From Candidatus Altimarinota bacterium (GTDB taxonomy: Bacteria; Patescibacteriota; Gracilibacteria; BD1-5; UBA2023): DNA of 64,000 nucleotides. The stretch covers positions 62,001-126,000 of the forward strand of contig JAQTWX010000001.1 in assembly GCA_028689065.1 (NCBI GenBank), given 5' to 3'. Positions 41,675-53,649 of this stretch are shown here, piece by piece (positions within the stretch are counted from its first letter, which is position 1; each line of letters starts with the position of its first letter). Made by a program: the position numbers and the translations under genes. Under the pieces are notes generated by a model, which was not told the origin of the DNA, did not search any database, and saw only the letters and a program-made list of their open reading frames with translations.

Positions 41675-42238
41675 ATGAATAAGTCGACATCTATCGAAAA
41701 TCCAAATATAATACTTATCGGTATGCCTGGTTCTGGAAAAAGCACCATCGGTGAGCATCTTCATAAAATTACTCATCTTCCATTACTCGATATCGATGAG
41801 CATATCGAGAGACATGAACGAAAAAGCGTAGCTAAAATTATTCAAAAAATTGGTGATGAAGCATTTTTAAATCTAGAAGCAAAACTCGTGCAAGAGATAA
41901 ATCCACAAGGAATGATTATCTCTTGTTCTGGGAGTGTTCCACTTCGTCAGGAAGCTATGAATCATCTTCGTAAGACTGGTACTTCTATCTATATCGACGT
42001 ACCTATTGCGATTATCGCATCCCGTCTTCATCGTATGAAAGTAGATCGTATTATCGGAATGAATGGGAGACCGCCCGAGGCTCTTGAGGAAGTACTAACT
42101 GATAGACTTCCATTCTATAACAGAAGTTACGATTATGATTTTATCTGTCCAGATGATGTAAGCAAAGACGAAAAAGTACAGAGATTTGTAGATTTCATGA
42201 AAACAACAAATCCAAATCTTCTTCCGAATATAAAGTAA
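41675..42238 (+). CDS. shikimate-kinase-like P-loop kinase
   Basis: The 187-residue protein has the shikimate kinase layout: Walker A GMPGSGKSTIG (residues 17-27), LLDIDEHIE with the Mg-binding Asp, a GDEAFLNLEAK segment and a LID-like DRIIGMNGRPP. Two substrate-binding features differ: the family's F-R-x-x-E reads FLNLE, losing the Arg, and the GGG loop reads SCSGSV. No other aromatic-pathway gene is near. It may act on another small substrate; gene symbol withheld. It is followed by a strong terminator. Confidence 0.75.
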   Translation: MNKSTSIENPNIILIGMPGSGKSTIGEHLHKITHLPLLDIDEHIERHERKSVAKIIQKIGDEAFLNLEAKLVQEINPQGMIISCSGSVPLRQEAMNHLRKTGTSIYIDVPIAIIASRLHRMKVDRIIGMNGRPPEALEEVLTDRLPFYNRSYDYDFICPDDVSKDEKVQRFVDFMKTTNPNLLPNIK

Positions 42239-42253
42239 ATATGAAAGTTATAG

Positions 42254-42285
42254 AAAAAAACCACCGAATATTCGGTGGTTTTTTT
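42254..42285. terminator. bidirectional terminator
   Basis: A perfect palindrome (AAAAAAACCACCGAAT and complement) overlaps the ftsK stop and ends the kinase gene. Confidence 0.88.
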
Positions 42286-44509
42286 AGAGTACTTCTCTTG
42301 GTTTACTTCCGTCCGCAGGTCCGACAATTCCCATACTCTCAAGAATATCTATGACACGAGCAGCGCGTGCATATCCGAGTTTCATACGACGTTGGAGCAT
42401 GGAGGTTGATGCTTTTCCTTCCGCGCGAACTACCTGTATAGCTTCTTCGATAATCTTTGGATCTTCATCAAATTCTCGCCCATTTCCATCACTCATACTT
42501 CCTTCAAAATTTCCCCGATCTCCATCCACAATCGATGCATCATAAATATCTTCGAGCATAGCTGGGTCAATCGTACGTTTGATATGATTTACGACTGCCT
42601 CCACTTCTTCTGTACTTACATAGACTCATTGAATACGTTCCGGTGCACTAGAACCAACAGGAGAATAGAGAAGATCCCCATTTCCAAGAAGGTCTTCCGC
42701 CCCCATACTATCGAGCACCGTTCGACTATCAATCTGAGAAGCTACCGTAAAAGCGATACGACTCGGAATATTTGCTTTAATAAGCCCAGTAATAATATCC
42801 ACCGATGGACGCTGAGTTGCGACGATCAAGTGCATTCCAACTGCTCGAGCCATCTGAGCAATACGTGCGATAGCGTTTTCTACTTCCTTCTTGTTTCCGC
42901 TCATCATGAGATCAGCAAGTTCATCGATGATAATAACAATGTGTGGCATTTTGTCTTTTCGACCGACTTTTTCGTTGTACTCTCCGAGATTACGAGCTCG
43001 AGCAATCTGTAGTACATCATATCGTCGAAGCATTTCTGCGACCGACCATTTGAGGGAATTGAGGGCTTTTTCTGGATCGTTGATAACCGGAGTCAAGAGA
43101 TGAGGAATTCCATTATACATCCCAAGTTCAACCCGCTTTGGGTCAATCATAATCATACGGAGCATATCAGGTGAATTCTTGTAAAGGAGCGAGAGGATAA
43201 AACCATTCATCCCAACTGATTTTCCAGAACCTGTTTGTCCTGCTATAAGGAGATGGGGCATTTTCCCCATATCGGCAACGATATAATCTCCATTGATATC
43301 TTTTCCAACTGCCATGGCAAGATTGGATTTATGTCCACTAAATACTGGACTCTCTAGTACTTCTCGTATACCTATCATATCACGTCTATCATTTGGTACC
43401 TCAATACCTACGAGTCCAACTCCTGGGATAGGAGCCTGAATACGAATAGACTTCGCCTTGAGAGAAAGAGCAAGATCTTTCTTAAGATTCTCGATACGAT
43501 TGAGCTTCACTCCTTCTGCTGGTTTTAATCGATACTGTACTACGGTCGGTCCAACTTTCTCTCCAATCATTGTTACATCAATTTTAAAATGAAGGAGGGT
43601 TTTTTGAATTTCAAGTGATTTCTGCTCCACTTCTTTTGCATCGATAACATTTTCATGAGAAACATTATCAAGAAGTTCCATACTTGGAAATTCCCATTGA
43701 CCAAAATCGGGCTTATTTATCTCTTTCTTTTGAATATCTGCAACACTCAGTTGTTTTGCTTGAGAAATAGGTTCTCTCAAAGACTCGTTCGATGAACCAA
43801 AAAATCCACCAAGAATTCCCTTATTTTCCTTTTTCTCGATAGGAATATGCTTAGGAATTTCTTTGATTGGTTTTTCTGAAGTACTCCGCGACTTTTTGAG
43901 AAGATTAATCTGATCTTCTAATTCTTTAGCTTTATCCCGATAAAAACTGTCATTTTTATCTTCTTTTAACTCATCTTTAATAGCCTTCCCTGTTTCTTTT
44001 ATCGTCTGTTTCACATTATGAATCGATGGGATGGATGGAAGGTTTGAATGAATACTTCCGAAGATTTTCCGATAAGAGATGCGGAGTGTGAGATAAAGTG
44101 AAACAAGAAACCCTCCCATAAGAAATACAAGTGCTGGAGTATATCCAAAGAAAGAAACAAAGAAATCCCCAAAATCAAAAAGTCCTGCCTCATAGGGATG
44201 AAAAAATATATTTTCAAGCGATACAATTGATATCCAAAACATAAGAAGCCCTACGAGTCGCACCATACTCCAAGAGAGTTTATTGATGACTATGAGAAAT
44301 CCAAGAACCGTAATAATCGGAGCAAAAATAAATCTATAGTCCGTGCCGAAAATAGTCGTCCCTATAGTAGTAACAATTCCTCCTATTGTTGAACTATTAT
44401 CTCCCGCCAGTACCAATACTCCGAGAAATACGAGAATCCATCCAATGACGGTATTTTGGAGTTCATGAGTCCAGGTAGGTCGAGTCTTTTTTGTCTTTTT
44501 TTTCGCCAT
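42284..44509 (-). CDS. ftsK: DNA translocase FtsK
   Basis: FtsK pumps DNA at the septum. The 741-residue frame has one TGA, in PERIQGVYVS, where the family has Gly. The N-terminus carries about four membrane segments, followed by a short charged linker, the motor domain with AGQTGSGKSVGMN, and FIIIDELADLMM-type Walker B (VIIIDELADL). The C-terminal gamma domain (STSMLQRRMKLGYARAAR) is the DNA-recognition winged helix. The linker is shorter than in large FtsK proteins. Confidence 0.95.
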
Positions 44510-44641
44510 GAAAGTATGAAGTAGTCTATAGATAGAATATATAGCTCTAGATTATAGGGAAAAATGGGAAAAAGCAAGAAAAGGATTTGATGAGAATCTT
44601 GTTTCTCATATAATCACATCACTATTCTCTCATCTCTTTCC

Positions 44642-45868
44642 ATGAATACTATTATTCTCACTCTTCTTATTATCCTTGTCCTTTCTATCGGATATGCGAT
44701 TTTTCTTCTCCAAAAGAAACAAATATGAGGAAGTTTCAGCGAAAAAATCCTTCTTCTTGAACGGGACAAAACTCATCTGATAGAAGGAAAAATCCGACTC
44801 GAAGCAGAACTCGAGAGAAAGTCTCTAGAGCTCGGGGAACTCAAAGGAGAGATTAAAAAAATTTCTAAAGAACGAGATGAAATTGGAGGAAAATACGAAA
44901 CAATCCTGCAAGAAAAAACCGAACTTCAATCCATGCGAAAATATCTTGAAAAAGAACTCACAGAAACAAAAGATATCCTTGCTCGCCATACAGCGGAAGA
45001 AATCCGAAAACAGAAAGAGTTCGAGGAATGAATTCATAAACTTGCAAATGCTGAGAAGGCACTTGAGGATGAGCGACAACGCATCCGTCGAGAAGATGAG
45101 AAAGAACAGACGAGTGCATTAGAGGAACAAACTCGTATCTGGAACGATCACGAGCAAATGGTACTCGCTCGACTTCGGGAAGCCTGTCAAAAACCATCCT
45201 TTGGTTTCACTTTGTACGATAACACTACTCTCCCAAATATTTTTACCAAACTCAAACCCGATGCGGTTATAGAATTCCTTTCTCAATATGTTGTGTTCGA
45301 TGCGAAAAAATCAAAAAGCATTCGAACCTATATTCCTGATCAGGTAAAATCCACTGCTCGAAAATATAAAGATATTCCTGAAATCTATCGAACCGTGTTC
45401 TTTATCGTTCCAGCCAATGAACTTCAGGAACTCAAGACCTTGAGTTTTATTGAGGAATGATTTACTTTTTTTATTATATCGCCCGAATCCATAGAACCGA
45501 TTCTCGCGAGTCTTCGGAAAATTACTGAATACGATACGATTGCTGATTTCGATCCTCAAGATCGGGAAACTATCGTAAATCTTATTGCGAGTTATGATCG
45601 ACATATTTCCCTTCAAAATGCAACAAATATCCTCTTTACTCGGGAATCCATTGGACTCATGAACTCCCAAGAAGGATTGCATCCAGAGATTCGAAAAGAG
45701 ATTATGAATAAAAAAGAAAATATGCGTACTAAAAAACTGAATGAATCTGAGCTTAAAAAAATCGCCCAAAGTATGGGCGAACAAGAACGTCAAGTAGAGG
45801 AGATTTTAAGTCCAAAAATTACAGTAGGAAAACGTGAGATAGAGGAAGTTCAGGAAATAATACAATAA
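44642..45868 (+). CDS. RmuC-like coiled-coil membrane protein
   Basis: The 408-residue frame has three TGA codons. One membrane segment at residues 4-24 (ILTLLIILVLSIGYAIFLL) precedes a coiled coil of about 130 residues. The C-terminal domain with VFFIVPANELQEL and FIISPESIEPILASL follows the pattern of RmuC, a DNA-recombination-associated protein. No nuclease motif is certain by eye. It is divergent from ftsK. Confidence 0.65.
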
Positions 45869-45881
45869 ATTTTCGAAAGGT

Positions 45882-46121
45882 TTATTTTTCTTTACTGAAT
45901 TTATGATTCTTTAATTTTTCCCAGCGTCTATCATTATCTGCTCAAGTAACAACAGGTAATCCATAAAATACTTTATCGGAATTACGTGTATCAGGAGGTA
46001 TAGTCTGACAATTCAATACTTGAACTGTTAATCTTTTTACAGTTTCAATGAGACTACCAAGTTTCTCGGTTAGAGTGGAGACTTTTAATGAGAGTCATGC
46101 CGAAGGTATTTCTAAGTTCAT
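45882..46121 (-). CDS. unknown 79-residue protein visible only in code 25
   Basis: ATG at 46121 to TAA at 45882 with two TGA codons (PSAGLSLK, VVTGADND). The first half is amphipathic helix (LTEKLGSLIETVKRLTVQV), the rest is polar with many Asn, Asp and Lys. It is 28 bases after the CNNM gene on the same strand and converges with the RmuC-like gene. Confidence 0.55.
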
Positions 46122-46149
46122 GTGATTATAGAAATAATAACATATAAAT

Positions 46150-47436
46150 TTACACTTTTTCTACCCGTACACTTTTAATCTTCCCATCTTCAATCTCTTC
46201 TACTGTAAGAAGAAGAGATTCTTGAGATCCTGATAAAGTAATGGATTCTCCATTCTTTGGGAATCGTTCAAGAATAGAAAGTATGAGATAACTCACCGTT
46301 TCTCCGATGTATTCTTCACTAATATTTACTCAAGAATTAGTAAGTTCATATTCCTCAAGAATATCTTCTACCAGTACGCTTCCCTGAACAATTATAGCCC
46401 CATTGGAAGTCTTACGGATATATTCCTCTTCCTGGTCTTTTTCATCTTTGATATCTCCGAATACCTCCTCGATAATATCCTCAAGAGTAATAACTCCATC
46501 CACTCCTCCATGCTCATCGATAACGAGAGCAATATGTTTATGAGACTTCTGGAATATTGTAAGAATACGATCAATAGGTTGTGTAGAAGGAACTTTGATA
46601 ATTTTTTCAAGATCAAGATTTTTGAGTTGTATATCACCTTTCCCCTCATTTTTCCAGTTAAAAGCTTCTCGAAAATTTACAACATAATCAATATTGTCCG
46701 GTGTCTCTGCATAAACTGGGATACGTGTATGACTCGATGTAAAGAAAAATGTACAAAGTTCATCTACGGTTATCTGCTCAGAAACGAAATCAACATTTAC
46801 GCGAGGAGTCATAACGGAAGATGCTTCCGTCTCTCCAAGATCTAAGATACTTTTAATTTTTCTATGTTCATGAGTCTCTACTGCCCCATGTTCATAAGAG
46901 ATATCCAAAAATGCTTCCAGTTCTTCCGCTGTTATAGAAGTAGTAATATCATTTGTACGAAATACTTTCTTAATTCCACGAACAAACCATTCTATTATAA
47001 CCGTAAGAGGAAATAATACTTTCATAAGAAGCTCATAAAATGGAGCAACAAGAAGTGATACTTCACCGGAATATTTTGAAGCGAGAGATTTCGGAGTAAT
47101 CTCTCCAAAAAGAAGGAGAATAAGTGTTACGGCACCGGTAGCAATTCCGATCCCATATTCACCAGGAAGACTCAAAGATTCGGCTATGTTTATGGCAGAA
47201 ACTGTTGCAAGTGCAGAAGCTCCAACATTTACAAGATTATTTCCTATAAGGATTACTATGAGAAGTTGATCACTCTTTTCTTTTATACGCTTTAATGACT
47301 TTGCTCCAGTGCGTTTTTCTTTCAAAAACCCTACTATGGTATGCTTGGATATAGTCATGAGAGCAATTTCTGTTCCTGAGAAAAATGCAGAGAGTAATAT
47401 AAGAATGACGAATGTTATAATCGAGACAGGGTCCAT
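46150..47436 (-). CDS. CNNM/CorC-type protein (DUF21, two CBS, HlyC-CorC domain)
   Basis: The code-25 frame gives 428 residues with one TGA (TNSGVNISEE). The DUF21 domain has four hydrophobic segments (residues 1-150) with AFFSGTEIALMT at its start. Two CBS domains follow (SVMTPRVNVDFV, then VIDEHGGVDGVITLEDIIEEVFGDI), and a C-terminal HlyC/CorC domain includes the part after the TGA. The family exports magnesium or is linked to divalent-ion tolerance; the older name is hemolysin. Confidence 0.92.
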
Positions 47437-47636
47437 ACGGAAGAAAAAAAATTAGAATGGTGATATTATAAAGATTTCTTTGAATTTGCAAGTTTTTCGG
47501 AAAGGGATACTTATTCTTTTTTAAATAAAATCTTTTATTTTTTACGAAAATATTAAATAGATTTGATTTCAAGTATTTTTAATATAAACTTCACTACAAA
47601 TTATTCTGATAATTATCTATTCAATCATTGATTCTT

Positions 47637-48584
47637 ATGATAAAAAAACAAGGAAACAAAACTTCTTTCTCACTCTCTGGTTTTACTCTTGTAGAACTTA
47701 TTATTGTTATCTCTATTCTTGCTATTCTTGGAACTATTTCTTTTATCTCTTTGAGCGGATATCAAAGTTCTGCGCGAGATTCGAAACGCATCTCGAATGC
47801 AAGTGTTATATCAAAGGGTTTTGATATAACAATTATTACAGGGGCTCCTGTAAATACTTCCAAAACAGCAACTGGTTATAATATATCGTTTGTTTGAACA
47901 GAACTCACCATGACTGGATACTATGGAATAGTAAATGATACACTTCTTCAGTCTATTAAAGTATTTGGGAAAGATATTGCTGTTTATGATGGATTTCAAG
48001 AATATCGATATGGATACTTCCCAAGTGAAAAGAAATTTCAGGTTCTTGCAACGCTTGAGAATGCAGAAAATGCGCGATCTGTTTTTATTATCCCTTCTAT
48101 CATAAATCAAGCATTTGCTGCAAGTACTCCTACTGCAGGATATGCTTATATTAAGGGGAACTTCACTTCTACTGGTGGTATCAATAATCTCGTGGTTGAC
48201 GGAGCCACATGGAATGGAAAAACTCCTGTAAATGGAATAAAAACTTTTTCTGGAAGTGAAGCTATTATTATTGCTTCTCCAATAGCTATTGTTCCTGAGA
48301 CAAACGTACCAGCCGATGGACAATGTGGAACTGCAAATGGACAACTCTTCACTGTAACACCAACCACAAATCTCTGTATGGTTGGGACCGCTACAGGAAT
48401 GTTGGATAATGGTGGAGTTATCAATAGATGGACTTGGGGATGTACTGGGGTTAATGGCGGTGCTGATCTTTCTGTTACAAGTTGTTCGGCTGATCTCGAT
48501 ACTTCCATACATTGTGTATTTGATGATTCGGTAAATGGAAAATTCGGTGATGGAACCACGAACTACTGTACTTTTGCACCATAA
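47637..48584 (+). CDS. prepilin-like surface protein with Cys-rich C-terminal domain
   Basis: The frame has 315 residues and one TGA (ISFVGTELT). The prepilin leader is LSGFTLVELIIVISILAIL, the common GFTLVE form. After the helix comes a pilin-like region, then from about residue 220 a Gly/Thr-rich domain with GQCGTANG, NLCMVGTA, RWTWGCTG and SVTSCSADL, a repeat known from large surface proteins. An upstream in-frame TTG at 47628 is an alternative start. It is followed by a terminator. Confidence 0.85.
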
Positions 48585-48604
48585 TACAAAACATTATCAT
48601 AAAA

Positions 48605-48632
48605 TAAAATGCTCGCATTATGCGAGCATTTT
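48605..48632 (+). terminator. terminator
   Basis: Perfect stem ATAAAATGCTCGCA with its complement and a 3-base loop, 20 bases past the prepilin stop. Confidence 0.85.
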
Positions 48633-48899
48633 ATAATTGAAATTTATGATACATCCTCGGATACGCCGTTGTAACCTCATTTGTATTCCCTTTCTGCGAT
48701 AATCGAAAACTGATAGTTTTCGTAGAGGAGCAGCACGGACGGTACGGTGACCACACCGTTCTTACATACTCCCGGAAAGCGTACAAAATTGTAGAGAAAA
48801 AATCGAGGCAGATGCACGAGCAAAACAAGATGTATTCGCATTATATATAATTCCCGGAAAAATCAAAAGAAACTCCTTTTCATTCCCTATTTCTAATCA
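48633..48899. other. 267-bp intergenic stretch with a startless frame
   Basis: On the plus strand a frame open under code 25 ends with TAA near 48852 (RKLIVFVEEQHGRYGDH, then YSRKAYKIVEKKSRQ) but has no clear start codon. Its composition is more GC-rich than the neighbours. It may be a gene remnant. On the minus strand it must hold no terminator I can see for the AI-2E gene. Confidence 0.3.
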
Positions 48900-50123
48900 T
48901 TATTTTCCCTCTCGCTTTCCAGAGCGACTGAGTCGTATATCTTGAGCTATTGCTTCTTTTGTCTCATCTTTTGTCTCATGGAAAAGAGCAGATGCATGAG
49001 AAATTTTCGTAACAAAGTGGTCAAAATCTTTAAGAACATCTACCAAAATATAAAAGAGTGGCACTCCTATTAAGAGTCCGACAAATCCAAATATATGTTC
49101 TGAAACAAGAAGTATCAAGAAAGTAAGAAATACGGGGAGTTCCATATAACTCGAAACTATTTTCGGATTCAAGTAGTATGCCTCTACTGCATGAATAAAT
49201 GCCACCATACTAAGAAGAGCTATGATAACACTCGTACCACCATAATTATATCCGATAATAAGTATCGGTACTCCTGAAAGAAAAGTTCCAAGAATAGGAA
49301 CAAATCCAAAGATAAAAACAATAACTCCGAGAGTGATAATATATGGGAATGATTCACCTCCATGAAAAAAACTCACGATGAGAAGTCCTATGATAGTAAG
49401 AACTGCGTTCGCAAAAGCAATTATTGCTTGTGCTTTAAAAATAAGACCAAATCCTTTTGTAATTTTCCCGAAAATAACTCGATATTCTTCATAGAGAAAT
49501 GAGAAATTCCCTTTTTTCATCGTCTCAAGATAATCACTTATCTTTCTTCTATCTATAAGAAATACATAACTCAATATAAGAGCAATAAAGAATTTTGTAA
49601 GAAAAATCCCAATATTTTTAATATTCTCAAATGCTCCTTTTACGATATCCTGAACAGATTCTGGATTGAAAATATTATTCAATGCTTTATTGATACCCAA
49701 ATCCATATTAACACTACTTTCTAAATGAGAAATAGCATCCCTGATTTGATTGGTGATAACTGGAGTATCATGAATGAGTCCTTTTCACTCTTCAAGTAAA
49801 TGGGGAATCAGTGTGTAAAAAAGAGAGATGACAACAATAATAAAAGTAATATATACAAATGTAATAACAACTGGAAGTGAAGACCCTGTACGAAAAAATT
49901 TTCGGACCAATCTATGATGCGACATATGATCACTGAGCTGCACCATCTTAAGACTGATTGATTTCGCGATATCAAGAAAGAGGTAAGAAAAAAGGAAAGC
50001 GATAAGAAAAATTACAAGAAAAGACTCAAGAAAATATATTCCAATAAGCAAAAGTATAATGGCAAAAAATTTCTGAAAGAAATACCGATTGAACACGAGT
50101 TTAAAAAGAAAAGGAAGATGCAT
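48900..50123 (-). CDS. AI-2E family (PerM-like) membrane transporter, second copy
   Basis: The 407-residue frame has one TGA (LLEEGKGLIHD). It has about eight membrane segments, and the family motif near the C-terminus reads GFVPILGTFLSGVPILIIG followed by LNPKIVSSYMELPVFLTF. Substrate unknown. It comes after dnaX on the same strand. Confidence 0.9.
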
Positions 50124-50156
50124 AGGAAATGAAAATAAGAAATTAATGACCGTCTT

Positions 50157-51614
50157 TTAGAATATATCCATTGCTTCGTCTACAAGTGATGGTTTATCAG
50201 ATGAAGATTTCTGAGCAGTTCATCATCTTCACTTACGAACATCAATCTGATACCCTACCCCAAAGAGGGTATCAAGTGTTTCTTGGAGAAAGAGTCGTAC
50301 ATCAGCAGAGTCTAGTTTCTTGTAATTAAAATCATTGTCTGGATAGATAACAATCATATTTCCTTCCTCACTATAAGTTGAAACTCTGAGTCCAAGTCCG
50401 ACAAAAGACCGTTTCGGAACAGCACGGATATGTTCAATAAACTGTGCAAAGTCAAAAGCAGAACTCGGAGAGTTCTCAGAAAGTTTCTTTTCTGTTTTCT
50501 GTGCTGTTTGTGCAGGAGGAGTTTCTATTATCTTTTCTTCTTTCTTAGAAAGAATTTTGTCTTCCTTTTTTTCAATTACAACAGACTTTATAGGAGCTAC
50601 TACAGAACTCGTAACAATACACCGAAACACACTCGTTTCCAGAAGGAGAAATGGATCAGGAGAAAACTTGAGTCGTCCGTACACTCCTTCAAATATTTCA
50701 AAAAGGCTTGCATATGCACCAAATTCAGTTTTCTTTAAAGAATCTTTCATTCGATCCCGGAGAAAGAATAACAGTTGTTCAAGAAAAAGTCGTACATCGA
50801 GACTCTTTTCTCGGAGAAAAATGAGATTCTGAAGGGTTTTTTCTTGGTCTTTTATGATAAGATTCTCAGTAAAATCTGAGAGAAAGTCATCTCCGATTAA
50901 TTCCAGATTCTCTTCGATATATTTCCTTTTTAATACTCCTCCGACGGAGTACTGTTCAAAAAGAGTGATAGCATCACGAAGTCCTCATTTTGCAAGTCTT
51001 GCGATGAGTTCGAGGGCTGATTCCTCTACTTGAATCTTCTCTTCATGAGCTATGTAATGAAGTCGTTCGATAATATCCTCATTCTTGATTCGCTTAAAAT
51101 CATAACGTTGTGAACGAGAAATAATCGTGTCTGGAATCTTATGAATCTCAGTCGTTGCAAGGATGAATTTGACATGTTTCGGCGGCTCTTCCAGTGTCTT
51201 TAAAAGAGCATTGAAAGCTCCTTTTGAGAGCATATGTACCTCGTCGATAATATACACTTTATAAGGTGCTTGATTCGGTTGAAACTGAGCACGTTCAATC
51301 ATATCACGAATATTATCGACTCCTGTATTGGAAGCCGCGTCAATCTCGATAACATCGAGAAGGCTTCCGTTTTCGAAATCACGACAGTTCTGACACTGTC
51401 CGCAAGGATTTCCATCAGCAGTGAGTGATAAACAATTCACTCATTTTGCAAGTATTCGCGCTACGGTTGTCTTACCAGTTCCACGAGAACCATGAAAAAG
51501 ATATGCTCCAACGGTACGATTCTGAAGGAGAGCATTCTGTAAAACCTCTCGGACAAAGGTCTGTCCGAAAAGAGAATGAAAGTCTTTCGGTCGGTAGGTC
51601 TGATAGAGTGCCAT
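50157..51614 (-). CDS. dnaX: DNA polymerase III gamma/tau subunit
   Basis: This clamp-loader ATPase has 485 residues from MALYQTYRPKDF; a longer frame from 51719 would add 35 unlikely residues. Walker A FHGSRGTGKTTVAR, the zinc module (CGQCQNC with an earlier Cys) and IDEVHMLSKGAFNALLKTLEEP are all present. Five TGA codons are read as Gly, including AKGMNCLSL and AKGLRDAI. The C-terminal part is long enough for tau-like contacts. No frameshift signal for gamma was noted. Confidence 0.93.
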
Positions 51615-51752
51615 TACAGGGAAAAATAGGAAAAATATATATAGACGAGTATATAGATGATGGACAAAAAACAAAATCTTTTCACTATTGAAAAGATACA
51701 AAAAGTACCCAGATGCCATAAAATCTGAGTACTATATCTTTATATGTTTCAA

Positions 51753-53633
51753 TTATCGGTGTTTTGTTACCTTTTTTACACCTTCTGCTATAACCTCTGG
51801 TGCTTTTGCAAGTGTTTCTCTGTCGATTTCCACTTGTCATATTCCATTATAAATTTCTGCTCCTATTATTTCTTGTTTATCATCTAAAATAGGCATTCCT
51901 ACTCCATTTTTTGATATACTTACTCCATCTATACCAAGAAATTCAAGATATTTTATGAGATTCATAACTCTCTCTGCCTGTTTTTTAAGAAAAATAAGCT
52001 TTTGAGGTATATCTTTTTCATCAAAAGAACTGGTATTATAGGTAAAATCAGTTACTCCTCCTGTTACTCCTACTCCTCCTATGCAACAATGTGTAAATCT
52101 ATCGTATACTTTTCCCTGACTCTCCATATCTTCTTTGATTTCAGAATTTCGTTTCTCTTGATATTTCATTGCTTCCTTATAGCTGTCATGGACAATAAAC
52201 CCATTTTCAATAAGACATCCCGAAACTATTTCAAAAGTAGATCGAGAAAATTCATCTCGAAGTTTATTGAACTTCAATAATATTACCTCTTTATGGGAAT
52301 TATCACAGATAATTCCAAACTCATCTCCTCAGAATCGAGCAATTAAATCCTCTTCTCGAAAATGTCGGTATGCCATTTTAACAAATTCCTTCAAAACAAC
52401 ATCAGCGTTGTCATGATTGTAAATATCATTAATGCTTTTAAAAGAATCAATGTCAGAATAAACAATTGAAACTGATCATGCTTGATTTTGATCAATTCAT
52501 CTCGTCTTTTTCTTTGTAAGAATATCTCTGAATTTCTTTTCAAATCCTGTTTTATCCGAAGCTCCAGTAAGGAGGTCAATATTATTTCTATGATCTCTAG
52601 TTACATCCTCTGCAAATCGATAGGTTCCTATTATCTTTCCTTTCTTATCCACCCTCGGAATAGTATGAAAATGAAGTGCTATCTTCTTTCCATCTTTTCG
52701 GCGAGGAAAGAAAGTTGCTTGATAAGCTTGTCATTTTTTTGTATGTTCAGATTGATATGCAGCAATACGCTCCTGTTCTTCGATATCTGGATAAAAAAGT
52801 GTCACTATTTCTCCATGTTCCTTCTGGTAGGCAAAAACTTCTTCCTTTGTATATCCGAGTATCTTTAGAAGTTTTGTGGAGAATTCAAGAGCTTTCCCCT
52901 CGATATCATATATAGAAAATGCTGTATATTGCTCCATGTGATCCATAAAAGCTTCATCATGAAGATTATTTTTTTCATTTCTTCTGATATAAAAAAATGA
53001 TGCTGCGGCTCCAATAGTTGCGATTCCGTAACCCACTCATTCCAGAGGAGTTTCAGCAAGAAACAACGATGTAGTTCCAAGCGCGTTTGAGATAAAAAAT
53101 CCTCAAAAAAGAATACTTGGAGTTTTCTTTCCTCTTCGTACATTGTCTACATTGAGATAATATACAAATCAGAGAAAAGTAAAAAAATTTACTATTGTAA
53201 TAAGTCGTATAGCGGCAATGAGTCGCTCTTTATCTTCTCTTGTCTCATCGCTAGCGATATTCCAAAGGCTCATCCAATGATCTTTGCTGATTTGAATAAA
53301 ACCTTTATTTTCCTGTATCTGCGATTGTATCTCATACATACTTTGTTCCACAATCGGAGTAACTATCGCATGAAGCTCGTATTTAGAATAAGAAGGAGAT
53401 ACTCGAGAAATATTCTCCAGAACTGAAACGAGTCAATGTTTATTAAGATCTTCCCAAAAAATCTTATGTAAACTATTTGTATTTATTCATTCTCATACTT
53501 TCATGCATTGTTCTACGGAATCTCTTACCCCATTAATAGGAAGAAGTTCACCCTTCTCTAAAGTACCCCCCTCTGCAGGAGAAGTAGCTGTAAGTAATGC
53601 AGAGAAAAGAGCTGCAGAAAGAGATGGTGTCAT
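51753..53633 (-). CDS. membrane PAS-GGDEF protein (putative diguanylate cyclase)
   Basis: The 626-residue frame holds eleven or so TGA codons. An exported N-terminal region (to about 150) precedes three membrane segments (about 150-225), a PAS domain (about 235-345, with ILGYTKEEV) and a GGDEF domain. The active-site motif RFGGDEFGI is at 433-441, its first Gly (435) being a TGA, with DIDSFKSIND before it. The C-terminal half of the GGDEF domain carries an insertion. If active it makes cyclic di-GMP from GTP. It is 16 bases downstream of a PAS gene. Confidence 0.85.
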
Positions 53634-53649
53634 AAACTATAGGGATTCT

